Part shown: piece by piece, positions 24,526 to 32,850 of the stretch
Layout of the letters: each line of letters begins with the position of its first letter
How positions within the stretch are numbered: position 1 is the stretch's first letter
Assembly: GCF_036231965.1 (NCBI RefSeq)
Contig: NZ_CP109499.1
Location: 4,588,001-4,652,000 of the forward strand
Source: Streptomyces sp. NBC_01428
GTDB lineage: Bacteria; Actinomycetota; Actinomycetes; Streptomycetales; Streptomycetaceae
DNA: 64,000 bases
Direction: 5' to 3'
The notes under the pieces: generated by a model
Told to the model about the DNA's origin: nothing
Database searches by the model: none
The model's input: only the letters and a program-made list of their open reading frames with translations
Program-made: the position numbers and the translations under genes

Positions 24526-24562
24526 TACTGACGGGTAGCATCATCGTAGCTACTTGCTGGTA
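24526..24562. promoter_or_regulatory. Direct repeats TACTnnCnGGTA upstream of acyl-CoA dehydrogenase
   Basis: TACTGACGGGTA (24526-24537) and TACTTGCTGGTA (24551-24562) are spaced 25 bp start to start, about 2.5 helical turns, in the divergent promoter region. Plausibly operators of a fatty-acid-responsive repressor; the regulator is not in the window. Confidence 0.4.
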
Positions 24563-24619
24563 CGTGAATCTAGGCGCGAGGAGTCAGTGCCTCGCCGATC
24601 CCTTAACGGAGCCGTCGCC

Positions 24620-26446
24620 ATGGGGCACTACAAGTCGAATCTCCGCGACATCGAGTTCAACCTCTTCGAGGTGCTCGGACGCGACAAGCTGTACGGCACC
24701 GGCCCGTTCGCGGAGATGGACACGGACACCGCCAAGAGCATCCTGGAGGAGCTCACGCGCCTCTCGGAGAACGAGCTGGCCGAGTCCTTCGCGGACGCCG
24801 ACCGCCACCCTCCCGTCTTCGACCCCGAGACCAACACCGCCCCGGTCCCGGCTTCCTTCAAGAAGTCGTACCAGGCGTTCATGGACTCCGAGTACTGGCG
24901 TCTGGGCCTGCCCGAGGAGATCGGCGGCTCCACCGCCCCCCGCTCCCTGATCTGGGCCTACGCGGAGCTGGTGCTCGGCGCCAACCCGGCCGTCTGGATG
25001 TACTCCTCGGGCCCGGCCTTCGCCGGCATCCTCTTCGAGGAGGGCAACGACGTCCAGAAGCACATCGCGAAGATCGCCGTCGACCGGCAGTGGGGCTCCA
25101 CCATGGTCCTCACCGAGCCCGACGCGGGCTCGGACGTCGGCGCCGGCCGCACCAAGGCCGTCCAGCAGGACGACGGCTCCTGGCACATCGAGGGCGTGAA
25201 GCGCTTCATCACGTCCGGTGAGCACGACATGTCGGAGAACATCCTCCACTACGTGCTCGCCCGCCCCGAGGGCGCGGGCCCGGGCACCAAGGGCCTGTCC
25301 CTCTTCCTCGTCCCGAAGTACGAGTTCGACTTCGAGACCGGCGAGCTGGGCGCGCGCAACGGCGCGTACGCGACGAACGTCGAGCACAAGATGGGCCTCA
25401 AGGCGTCCAACACCTGCGAGATGACCTTCGGCGACCGCCACCCCGCCAAGGGCTGGCTGATCGGCGACAAGCACGACGGCATCCGCCAGATGTTCCGCAT
25501 CATCGAGTTCGCCCGCATGATGGTCGGCACGAAGGCGATCTCCACCCTGTCGACGGGCTACCTGAACGCGCTGGAGTACGCCAAGGAGCGCGTCCAGGGC
25601 CCCGACCTGGCGAACTTCATGGACAAGACCGCCCCCAAGGTCACCATCACGCACCACCCCGACGTGCGCCGCTCGCTGATGACGCAGAAGGCCTACGCCG
25701 AGGGCATGCGCGCCTTGGTGCTGCACACCGCCGCGATCCAGGACGAGATCCAGGTCAAGGAGGCCTCCGGCGAGGACACCGCCGCCCTGGAGGCCCTCAA
25801 CGACCTGCTCCTGCCGATCGTGAAGGGCTACGGCTCCGAGAAGGGCTACGAGCAGCTCGCCCAGTCGCTCCAGACGTTCGGCGGCTCCGGCTTCCTGCAG
25901 GAGTACCCGATCGAGCAGTACATCCGCGACGCCAAGATCGACACCCTGTACGAGGGCACCACCGCGATCCAGGGCCAGGACTTCTTCTTCCGCAAGATCG
26001 TCCGCAACCAGGGCTCCGCGCTGAACTCCCTCGCCGAGGACATCAAGAAGTTCCTGGCGCTCGGCACCGGCGGCGAGGACCTCTCCGCCGCCCGTGAGCA
26101 GCTCGCCAAGGCCGCCGTCGAGCTGGAGGCCATCGTCGGCCTCATGCTCACCGACCTCGCGGCCACCGAGCAGGACGTCAAGAACATCTACAAGGTGGGC
26201 CTGAACACGACCCGCCTGCTGCTCGCCTCCGGCGACGTCGTCGTCGGCTACCTGCTGCTGCGCGGTGCCGCCGTCGCCGCCGAGAAGCTGGAGACGGCCG
26301 CCGCCAAGGACAAGGCCTTCTACACCGGCAAGATCGCGGCCGCGAAGTTCTTCGCCGCCAACGTCCTGCCGGGCGTCACCGGCGCCCGCAAGCTCGCCGA
26401 GGGCGTCGAGCTGGACCTCATGGAGCTGGACGAGGCCGCCTTCTAG
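24620..26446 (+). CDS. Acyl-CoA dehydrogenase (long FadE5-like form)
   Basis: 608 residues from ATG 24620 (ACGGAG 8 nt upstream; ORF extensions cross the operator region). FAD-dependent alpha,beta-dehydrogenation of acyl-CoA in beta-oxidation. The N-terminal helical extension (NLRDIEFNLFEVLGRDKLYG), FAD/substrate loop VLTEPDAGSDVGA, RFITSGEHD and the conserved YLNALEYAKERVQGPDL segment are present. The final 130 residues form the extra helical domain of the roughly 600-residue subfamily, as in mycobacterial FadE5. Codon use is highly biased to GC-ending codons, suggesting strong expression. A strong terminator follows. Confidence 0.94.
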   Translation: MGHYKSNLRDIEFNLFEVLGRDKLYGTGPFAEMDTDTAKSILEELTRLSENELAESFADADRHPPVFDPETNTAPVPASFKKSYQAFMDSEYWRLGLPEEIGGSTAPRSLIWAYAELVLGANPAVWMYSSGPAFAGILFEEGNDVQKHIAKIAVDRQWGSTMVLTEPDAGSDVGAGRTKAVQQDDGSWHIEGVKRFITSGEHDMSENILHYVLARPEGAGPGTKGLSLFLVPKYEFDFETGELGARNGAYATNVEHKMGLKASNTCEMTFGDRHPAKGWLIGDKHDGIRQMFRIIEFARMMVGTKAISTLSTGYLNALEYAKERVQGPDLANFMDKTAPKVTITHHPDVRRSLMTQKAYAEGMRALVLHTAAIQDEIQVKEASGEDTAALEALNDLLLPIVKGYGSEKGYEQLAQSLQTFGGSGFLQEYPIEQYIRDAKIDTLYEGTTAIQGQDFFFRKIVRNQGSALNSLAEDIKKFLALGTGGEDLSAAREQLAKAAVELEAIVGLMLTDLAATEQDVKNIYKVGLNTTRLLLASGDVVVGYLLLRGAAVAAEKLETAAAKDKAFYTGKIAAAKFFAANVLPGVTGARKLAEGVELDLMELDEAAF

Positions 26447-26541
26447 GAGCCGCCGGCCCCTCGGGCCCCGGGCGGCCCACCGAACCGGAACCTGTCCATC
26501 CAGTCAGGTGTCCCAAGGTGTCCGCCCTTCACATCCCCCTT

Positions 26542-26579
26542 ACGAGGGCCCGCTCCCATCCCCGGGAGCGGGCCCTCGT
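26542..26579. terminator. Terminator hairpin after acyl-CoA dehydrogenase
   Basis: A perfect 16-bp stem (26542-26557 with 26564-26579) with a 6-nt loop, positioned just before the leaderless aminopeptidase promoter. Confidence 0.87.
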
Positions 26580-26586
26580 GCGTCGT

Positions 26587-26592
26587 TAAGGT
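26587..26592 (+). promoter_or_regulatory. -10 box of leaderless transcript
   Basis: TAAGGT (TANNNT) ends 6 nt before the ATG at 26599. Its -35 region would fall inside the terminator stem. Confidence 0.45.
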
Positions 26593-26598
26593 GAACCC

Positions 26599-27894
26599 AT
26601 GAGTGCACCCTCCCGCTTCGACCGCGGCCACACCGACGACCTCATGTCCTTCCTCACGGCCGGCCCGACGCCGTACCACGCCGTGGCGACCGCCGCCGAG
26701 CGGCTCGAGAAGGCCGGATTCCGTCAGGTCGCCGAGACCGACGCGTGGGACGCCACCAGTGGCGGCAAGTACGTGCTCCGCGGCGGCGCGATCGTCGCCT
26801 GGTACGTGCCGGAGGGCGCCGAGCCCCACACGCCGTTCCGGATCGTGGGTGCGCACACCGACTCCCCCAACCTGCGCGTCAAGCCGCTGCCCGACACCGG
26901 CGCGCACGGCTGGCGCCAGGTCGCCGTCGAGATCTACGGCGGCCCCCTGCTGAACTCCTGGCTCGACCGCGACCTCGGCCTCGCCGGACGCCTCTCCCTG
27001 CGCGACGGCTCCACCCGCCTCGTCAACATCGACCGGCCCCTGCTGCGCGTACCGCAGCTCGCCATCCACCTCGACCGGTCGGTGAGCACCGACGGCCTCA
27101 AGCTCGACAAGCAGCGCCACCTCCAGCCGATCTGGGGCCTCGGCGACCCCCGCGAGGGCGACCTGATCGCCTTCCTGGAGGACGAGGCCGGACTGCCCGC
27201 GGGCGAGGTCACCGGCTGGGACCTGATGACCCACTCCGTCGAGAGACCCGCCTACCTCGGCCGCGACAAGGAACTGCTCGCGGGCCCCCGGATGGACAAC
27301 CTGCTGTCCGTGCACGCCGGCACCGCCGCCCTGGCCGCCGTCGCCACCACCGACACCGGCCTGTCGTACATCCCCGTCCTCGCCGCCTTCGACCACGAGG
27401 AGAACGGCTCGCAGAGCGACACCGGCGCCGACGGACCGCTCCTCGGCGGCGTGCTCGAACGTTCGGTCTTCGCCCGCGGCGGCTCCTACGAGGACCGCGC
27501 CCGCGCCTTCGCCGGCACCGTCTGCCTGTCCTCCGACACCGGCCACGCCGTGCACCCCAACTACGCCGAGCGGCACGACCCGACGCACCACCCCCGCGTC
27601 AACGGCGGCCCCATCCTCAAGGTGAACGTCAACAACCGCTACGCCACCGACGGTTCGGGCCGCGCCCTGTTCGCCGCCGCCTGCGAGAAGGCCGGCGTCC
27701 CCTTCCAGTCCTTCGTGTCCAACAACTCCATGCCCTGCGGCACCACGATCGGCCCCATCACGGCCGCCCGGCACGGCATCAGGACGGTCGACATCGGCGT
27801 GGCCATCCTCTCCATGCACAGCGCCCGCGAACTCTGCGGCGCCGACGACCCGTTCCTCCTCACGAACGCGCTGGTGGCGTTCCTGGAGGGATAG
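26599..27894 (+). CDS. M18-family aminopeptidase
   Basis: 431 residues from a leaderless ATG. Cytoplasmic zinc aminopeptidase of the aspartyl-aminopeptidase (DAP/ApeB) type. Metal ligands are seen in GAHTDSPNLRVKP (His near 85), ERPAYLGRDKELLAGPRMDN (Asp), FDHEENGSQSDTGADG (catalytic Glu-Glu) and VGVAILSMHSARE-type C-terminal sequence (IGVAILSMHSARELCG, His ligand). Length is normal for bacterial M18. It acts in general peptide turnover. It is monocistronic between two terminators. Confidence 0.93.
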   Translation: MSAPSRFDRGHTDDLMSFLTAGPTPYHAVATAAERLEKAGFRQVAETDAWDATSGGKYVLRGGAIVAWYVPEGAEPHTPFRIVGAHTDSPNLRVKPLPDTGAHGWRQVAVEIYGGPLLNSWLDRDLGLAGRLSLRDGSTRLVNIDRPLLRVPQLAIHLDRSVSTDGLKLDKQRHLQPIWGLGDPREGDLIAFLEDEAGLPAGEVTGWDLMTHSVERPAYLGRDKELLAGPRMDNLLSVHAGTAALAAVATTDTGLSYIPVLAAFDHEENGSQSDTGADGPLLGGVLERSVFARGGSYEDRARAFAGTVCLSSDTGHAVHPNYAERHDPTHHPRVNGGPILKVNVNNRYATDGSGRALFAAACEKAGVPFQSFVSNNSMPCGTTIGPITAARHGIRTVDIGVAILSMHSARELCGADDPFLLTNALVAFLEG

Positions 27895-27906
27895 CCCCCG
27901 CCCCAT

Positions 27907-27949
27907 GTCACAGGCCGCCGCCCCGTGTCCGGGACCGGCGGCCTGTGAC
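27907..27949. terminator. Terminator-like hairpin after aminopeptidase
   Basis: GTCACAGGCCGCC (27907-27919) pairs perfectly with GGCGGCCTGTGAC (27937-27949); the 17-nt loop is long. Confidence 0.7.
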
Positions 27950-28043
27950 GTGAGCGTTCGCCTCCGCATGGCTCGCGGTGTCCCGGGTACCCGGAACACG
28001 CCCCGAATGACTCCGAGTTGCTACCTCAAGGAGGCGGACACCC

Positions 28044-28289
28044 ATGGGCCTGGGCGGATGCATCATCCTGATCGCCGCAGGTGCGATCCTCACGTTCGCG
28101 ACCGACTGGCACATGGCGGGGGTCAACCTCCACGTGGTCGGCGTGATCCTCATGATCGTCGGTCTGATCGGCGTGGCCACCTTCAGCAGCGTCGCCCGCC
28201 GGCGCCGCGTGGTCATGGAACCGACCACCACCGTGGTGGAAGAGCGTCACCACCGCGGCGACGGCTACCACGACGGCTACGGCGTCTGA
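28044..28289 (+). CDS. Small two-helix membrane protein (DUF6458-like)
   Basis: 81 residues from ATG 28044 with a strong AAGGAGG RBS at 28028-28034. Two hydrophobic helices (GGCIILIAAGAILTFAT and VVGVILMIVGLIGVATFSSV) are separated by WHMAGVNLHVVG, followed by a basic RRRR motif and a His/Gly-rich tail. The glycine-spaced helices and the roughly 80-residue size match the actinobacterial DUF6458 group. Function unknown. Monocistronic; the next gene is convergent. Confidence 0.8.
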   Translation: MGLGGCIILIAAGAILTFATDWHMAGVNLHVVGVILMIVGLIGVATFSSVARRRRVVMEPTTTVVEERHHRGDGYHDGYGV

Positions 28290-28403
28290 CCGGAACGGGA
28301 CGCCTCCGGGCGTCCGACCCGGTCCGACACCCACGGTCGGCAGGTCCGAACCGGACGGCCACGCCATCCGCTCCGGCCCTGCCGACACGGCGTTCGCCGC
28401 CCC

Positions 28404-30245
28404 TCAGCCGTCCATTCCGGCGAGCACCAGAGGCAGGCGGTCCGCGCCGCCCTCGACGAGACGGACCGGGACACCCCAGTCCTGCTGGTGGACATGGCAG
28501 GCGGGGTACTCGTTCGCCGGGTCGTCGTCGCAGGACGCGGCCATCGCCGAGACGTGCAGCACCCCCTCCTCGACGGCCGGATTCAGCTCGACGGACCGCG
28601 CGAGATCCGTCCCCGCACCCTCACCGGCGAGCAGCAGCTCCGGCGGCGTCGCCGAGACGAGCAGCCGCGTGGACGGCCCGTACCGGGTGTCCAGCTTCTG
28701 CCCCGCCGGCGCCTGGAAGATCACGTCCAGCCGGACCGCGCCCGGGGTCACCTCGGTCGCCGCGCGCTGGGTGCGGTGGGCGACCGACTCCACCCGGACC
28801 GCCTCCTCGGGAAGCCGCAGCCGGGTCAGCCGGTGCCGGGCCGACTCCACCACCACGATGTCGTCCCCGACCAGCACCGCGTCGCTCGGCTCCCGCAGAT
28901 CCGTGGCCAGCGTCGTCACCTCACCCGTCGCCGGGTCGTACCGGCGCAGCGCGTGGTTGTACGTGTCGCTGACCGCGACCGAACCGTCGGGCAGCGCGGT
29001 CACGCCCAGCGGATGCTGGAGCAGCGCCTGGTCCGCGGCACCGTCACGGTGACCGAAGTCGAAGAGACCGGTGCCGACCGCGGTGTGCACCGCCCCGTCC
29101 CGGTCGACCCAGCGCAGCGCCGACGTCTCGGAGTCCGCCAGCCACAGCCGCTCCTCGGTCGCGGCGAGCCCGGACGGCTGCGCGAACCACGCCTCCGGGC
29201 CCGGCCCGTCCACCAGACCCTCGTTCGTCGTGCCCGCGACGACCCCGACCGTCTCCGTGGCCGGGTCGTACGCCCACAGCTGGTGGACACCGGCCATGGC
29301 GATCCAGACCCTGCCGCCGAAGAGGGCGACGTCCCACGGCGAGGAGAGATCGACCTCGCGCGCGGGTCCCGAGGTCGGCGACCCCTGCCACCACTGGCGA
29401 CCGGTACCAGCGAGCGTGCCGACCTCGCCGGAGGCCAGATCGACCCGGCGCAGCGCGTGGTTCACCGTGTCCGCGACGACGACCGTGCCCTCGTCGAGCA
29501 GCGCGAGACCCTGCGGCTCGCTGAACCCGGCCGTGTCCGCCGGACCGTCCACGAAGCCCCGGACGCCGGATCCGATCCGCCGGACCACCGTCTCGCCGTC
29601 CTCCGCCAGCTCCACCAGCTGATGCCGGGTGGTGTCGCTGACCAGCAGATTCCCGCTCGGCAGGGCCAGCGCCTTGCCGGGGAAGCGCAGCACGGTCGGT
29701 TCCGGCTCGGGCGCCACGTACGGCCCGTCACCGCGCCGCAGCGTGCCCTTCGCCCCGTGCTCGGCCTCCAGCTCCTCCACCAGCCGCTCGATCGCGTGGG
29801 CGTGCCCCTCACCGGCATGCTGCGCGACGACGTACCCCTCGGGGTCGATCACGACGAGCGTCGGCCAGGCCCGCACGGCGTACTGCTTCCACGTCGCGAG
29901 CTCCGGGTCGTCGAGCACCGGGTGCTCCACCCCGTACCGCTCCACGGCGTCGACGACGGCCTGGTGCTCCGCCTCGTGCACGAACTTCGGCGAGTGCACC
30001 CCGATGATCACCACGGTGTCCCGGTGCTTCTCCTCCAGCTCCCGCAGCTCGTCCAGGACGTGCAGGCAGTTGATGCAGCAGAAGGTCCAAAAATCGACGA
30101 CAACGCACTTACCTCGTAGGTCGGCGAGCGTCAGATCGTTGCCGCCGGTATTGAGCCAGCCACCCTTGCCGATCAGCTCGGGAGCACGGACACGGGCACG
30201 GCGGGAGGTGGGCGTCGGGGCGGACGTCGGGGCGGAGTCGTTCAT
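28404..30245 (-). CDS. Thioredoxin-like/NHL-repeat protein (NHLRC2-like)
   Basis: 613 residues from ATG 30245. Residues about 20-165 are a thioredoxin-like domain with the cysteine motif FWTFCCINCLHVLDEL and the cis-Pro region RAWPTLVVIDPEG. Residues about 190-480 contain several NHL beta-propeller blades (HALRRVDLASGEVGTLAGTG, then HALRRYDPATGEVTTLATDL). A C-terminal beta domain of about 110 residues follows, with further cysteines. No signal peptide, so it is cytoplasmic. The architecture equals that of NHLRC2-type proteins, whose bacterial role is unsettled; redox or scaffold function is likely (inference). Confidence 0.9.
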   Translation of the reverse strand: MNDSAPTSAPTPTSRRARVRAPELIGKGGWLNTGGNDLTLADLRGKCVVVDFWTFCCINCLHVLDELRELEEKHRDTVVIIGVHSPKFVHEAEHQAVVDAVERYGVEHPVLDDPELATWKQYAVRAWPTLVVIDPEGYVVAQHAGEGHAHAIERLVEELEAEHGAKGTLRRGDGPYVAPEPEPTVLRFPGKALALPSGNLLVSDTTRHQLVELAEDGETVVRRIGSGVRGFVDGPADTAGFSEPQGLALLDEGTVVVADTVNHALRRVDLASGEVGTLAGTGRQWWQGSPTSGPAREVDLSSPWDVALFGGRVWIAMAGVHQLWAYDPATETVGVVAGTTNEGLVDGPGPEAWFAQPSGLAATEERLWLADSETSALRWVDRDGAVHTAVGTGLFDFGHRDGAADQALLQHPLGVTALPDGSVAVSDTYNHALRRYDPATGEVTTLATDLREPSDAVLVGDDIVVVESARHRLTRLRLPEEAVRVESVAHRTQRAATEVTPGAVRLDVIFQAPAGQKLDTRYGPSTRLLVSATPPELLLAGEGAGTDLARSVELNPAVEEGVLHVSAMAASCDDDPANEYPACHVHQQDWGVPVRLVEGGADRLPLVLAGMDG

Positions 30246-30409
30246 GGATCAAGGGTGCCACCTGCCACGGACACTCGGTCGAGCGCCCGTGTCCCGCGGG
30301 CTCCGACCTCGCGCTTCGTCCCCCGCGAGCCCCCGCTCCCACCCGCTCCCCTCAGCCCGTCGGCCTACCGACGGCGTTGCGTGGCGGTCGTCGGGGAACC
30401 GGTGAAGGC

Positions 30410-30904
30410 ATGAGATACCTCGTGCGCGACCGGCTGCTCGGCTTCGGTGACGACTACTGGATCGAGGACGACCACGGCAACAAGGTCTTCCTCGTCGACG
30501 GCAAGGCGATGCGGCTGCGGGACACCTTCGAGCTGAAGGACACCCGCGGGCGCGTTCTGATCGACATCCACCAGAAGATGCTCGCGCTGCGCGACACGAT
30601 GATCATCGAGCGGGACGGCGAACCGCTGGCGACCATCAAGCGCAAGCGTCTGTCCCTGCTCCGCAACCACTACCGGGTCGCCCTGGTCGACGGCACCGAA
30701 CTCGACGTCAGCGGCAAGATCCTCGACCGCGAGTTCGCCATCGACTACGACAACGAGCTGCTGGCGCAGATCTCCCGTCGCTGGCTGCACCTCCGCGACA
30801 CGTACGGCGTGGACGTCGTCCGGGAGGACGCCGACCAGGCGCTGCTGATCGCGGTGGCGGTGTGCGTGATCCACCTGGCGGAGAAGGAGCGGGGGGACGA
30901 CTGA
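30410..30904 (+). CDS. LURP-one-related/scramblase-like protein
   Basis: 164 residues from ATG 30410; the longer ORF has a non-conserved-looking Arg/Gly start. MRYLVRDRLLGFGDDYWIED, then FLVDGKAMRLRDTFELKD and repeated strand-turn units match the LURP-one fold, a 12-stranded beta barrel around a hydrophobic helix (ALLIAVAVCVIHLAEK). The family is related to Tubby/scramblases and may bind membrane or lipids; its bacterial function is unknown. It converges with the nitrilase-family gene after 30 bp. Confidence 0.85.
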   Translation: MRYLVRDRLLGFGDDYWIEDDHGNKVFLVDGKAMRLRDTFELKDTRGRVLIDIHQKMLALRDTMIIERDGEPLATIKRKRLSLLRNHYRVALVDGTELDVSGKILDREFAIDYDNELLAQISRRWLHLRDTYGVDVVREDADQALLIAVAVCVIHLAEKERGDD

Positions 30905-30934
30905 CAGCGGGCGGCGGGCCGGCCCGGCCGCGGT

Positions 30935-31747
30935 TCAGCGGCGCGGCGGTTCCAGGCCCAGCATGCGGTCCTTGAGCGCCGGGAACTGTTCCCGGGTCGT
31001 CGCGACCTTCGCGGGGTCGAACTCCACCGTGAGGATCTCCTCGCCGGAGCCGGCCTCGGCGAGGACCTCTCCCCACGGGTCGACGACGATCGAGTGTCCG
31101 GCCTGGGGAACTCCCGCGTGCGTACCGGCCGTTCCACAGGCGAGGACGTACGACTGGTTCTCGACGGCGCGTGCCTGGGCGAGCAGGGTCCAGTGGGCGC
31201 GGCGCCGCTCGGGCCAGCCGGCCGGGACGACGAGGAGCTCCGCCCCCGCGTCGACCAGGCCGCGGAACAGCTCGGGGAAGCGGAGGTCGTAGCAGGTGGC
31301 GACGCCGATGACGGTCTGCGGGAGCGCGACCGTCACCAGTTCGTCGCCCGCCGCCATCAGGACGGCTTCGCCCTTGTCGAAGCCGAAGCGGTGGATCTTC
31401 CGGTAGGCGGCGACGCGTTCACCGGAGGGGGAGTAGACGAGGGAGGTGTTGTAGAGGGGGGTCTCGCCGGGGGAGCCGTCGGAGGGGGCCCGTTCGGGGA
31501 TCGAGCCCGCGTGCAGCCAGACGCCCGCGTCGCTCGCCGCCTTGGCCATCGCCTCGTGCGTCGGGCCGTCGAGCGGTTCGGCCTCGGCCGCGAACTCCTC
31601 GTAGGCGAAGGCGCCCGTGGTCCACAACTCGGGGAGCACGACGAGATCGACTCCGGCCTGATCTCGTACCAGATCCGCCACACGGCGCCGGCGTGCGGCG
31701 ACCGATTCGTCGTCGTTTACGTCGATCTGGAGGAGAGAGGCGCGCAC
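30935..31747 (-). CDS. Carbon-nitrogen hydrolase (nitrilase superfamily)
   Basis: 270 residues from GTG 31747, chosen because it begins the typical MRASLLQIDVN first strand and has AGGACGG about 7 nt upstream; the ORF extension is basic and atypical. The catalytic triad is visible: Glu in YEEFAAEAEP, Lys in YRKIHRFGFDKGE and Cys in GVATCYDLRFPELFRG. It is similar to the omega-amidase/Nit2-YafV branch, which hydrolyses amide bonds of small metabolites, releasing ammonia. It is cytoplasmic, and divergent from the isomerase-family gene at 31902. Confidence 0.91.
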   Translation of the reverse strand: MRASLLQIDVNDDESVAARRRRVADLVRDQAGVDLVVLPELWTTGAFAYEEFAAEAEPLDGPTHEAMAKAASDAGVWLHAGSIPERAPSDGSPGETPLYNTSLVYSPSGERVAAYRKIHRFGFDKGEAVLMAAGDELVTVALPQTVIGVATCYDLRFPELFRGLVDAGAELLVVPAGWPERRRAHWTLLAQARAVENQSYVLACGTAGTHAGVPQAGHSIVVDPWGEVLAEAGSGEEILTVEFDPAKVATTREQFPALKDRMLGLEPPRR

Positions 31748-31901
31748 ACTACCACCGTCCTGGCATTCGAGCCGTCGATACGGGCCTACGATCGTCACAC
31801 GAAAGCACTGCCGGGGTGCCTCACAGCAGCGTAACTTAGCGTCCCAAGACACCCGCTGCCTGTGCACTGCCCGCGTCCAACCGCCCGAGGGGTCCCGTTC
31901 C

Positions 31902-32726
31902 GTGAGTCTGCATCCCAGCCTTCAGTCCTACGCCGACGCCTGGACCCACTCGATCGACGCGATATCCGAGCTGGTGCAGCCGCTTGTGGAGGGTGAGTGG
32001 AACCGGCGGACTCCCTGCCCGGGATGGTCGGTCCGTGACATCGTCTCGCATGTCATCGGGCTGGACTGCGAGATGCTCGGCGACCCGCGGCCGATCCACA
32101 CGCTCCCCCGCGACCTCTACCACGTGTCGAACGAGCACCAGCGGTACATGGAGATGCAGGTCGACGTGCGCCGTCACCACACGGCGCCGGAGATGACCTC
32201 CGAGCTGGAGTACACGGTCATCCGCCGCAACCGCCAGCTGCGGAACGAGACGCGGCAGCCCGACGCCAAGGTGCGCGGCCCGCTCGGTACCGAGGTCACT
32301 CTCGAACAGGCCATGCGCAACCGCGCGTTCGACGTGTGGGTGCACGAGCAGGATCTGCGCGTCACCCTGGGGCAGCCGGGGAATCTCGACTCCCCCGGTT
32401 CGCTGATCGTGCGGGACGACCTGCTGGCGGCCCTTCCGAAGGTGGTCGCCAAGGATGCCGGTGCGCCGGCGAACTCCGCGGTGGTCTTCGACGTGCACGG
32501 ACCCGTGGAGTTCCTCCGTACGGTCCGGATCGACGCGGACGGGCGCGGTTCGATAGACGGTGCGCCCTCCCTCGGTCCCGCCGCGAGCCTCTCGCTGGAC
32601 TGGGAGACCTACGTCCGTCTCGCCTGTGGCCGGGTGACCGCGGAAGCGGTGGCCGACCGGATCAAGACCGAGGGCGACCCCGAGCTGACGGCGGCGATCC
32701 TGCGCAACTTCACGGTCACGCCGTAG
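31902..32726 (+). CDS. Maleylpyruvate isomerase-family (mycothiol-dependent, DinB-fold) protein
   Basis: 274 residues from GTG 31902 (GAGGGG upstream). An N-terminal four-helix DinB-like domain with TPCPGWSVRDIVSHVIGLD is the mycothiol-dependent enzyme signature. An HNRAFDVWVHEQDLR-type segment (RNRAFDVWVHEQDLR) follows, providing metal-binding His, then a C-terminal SCP2-like alpha/beta domain. Family members use mycothiol as cofactor in isomerisation, conjugation or detoxification. The substrate is unknown, and no gentisate genes are adjacent, so maleylpyruvate is not implied. Confidence 0.88.
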   Translation: MSLHPSLQSYADAWTHSIDAISELVQPLVEGEWNRRTPCPGWSVRDIVSHVIGLDCEMLGDPRPIHTLPRDLYHVSNEHQRYMEMQVDVRRHHTAPEMTSELEYTVIRRNRQLRNETRQPDAKVRGPLGTEVTLEQAMRNRAFDVWVHEQDLRVTLGQPGNLDSPGSLIVRDDLLAALPKVVAKDAGAPANSAVVFDVHGPVEFLRTVRIDADGRGSIDGAPSLGPAASLSLDWETYVRLACGRVTAEAVADRIKTEGDPELTAAILRNFTVTP

Positions 32727-32745
32727 TCGTTCGGACCACGAGGCT

Positions 32746-32765
32746 GTCCGCCCGGAGGGGCGGAC
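32746..32765. terminator. Short terminator-like hairpin between convergent genes
   Basis: GTCCGCCC pairs with GGGCGGAC (8 bp, GGAG loop) about 20 bp past the stop of the upstream gene. Confidence 0.5.
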
Positions 32766-32850
32766 GGCGGGCGGGACGGTAGGCGGGTCAGTCGGGCAGG
32801 CCCCGTGCCGGGAGGCGGCACAGGGCCCCGAGGCGTCCCGCGTCCCGTGA

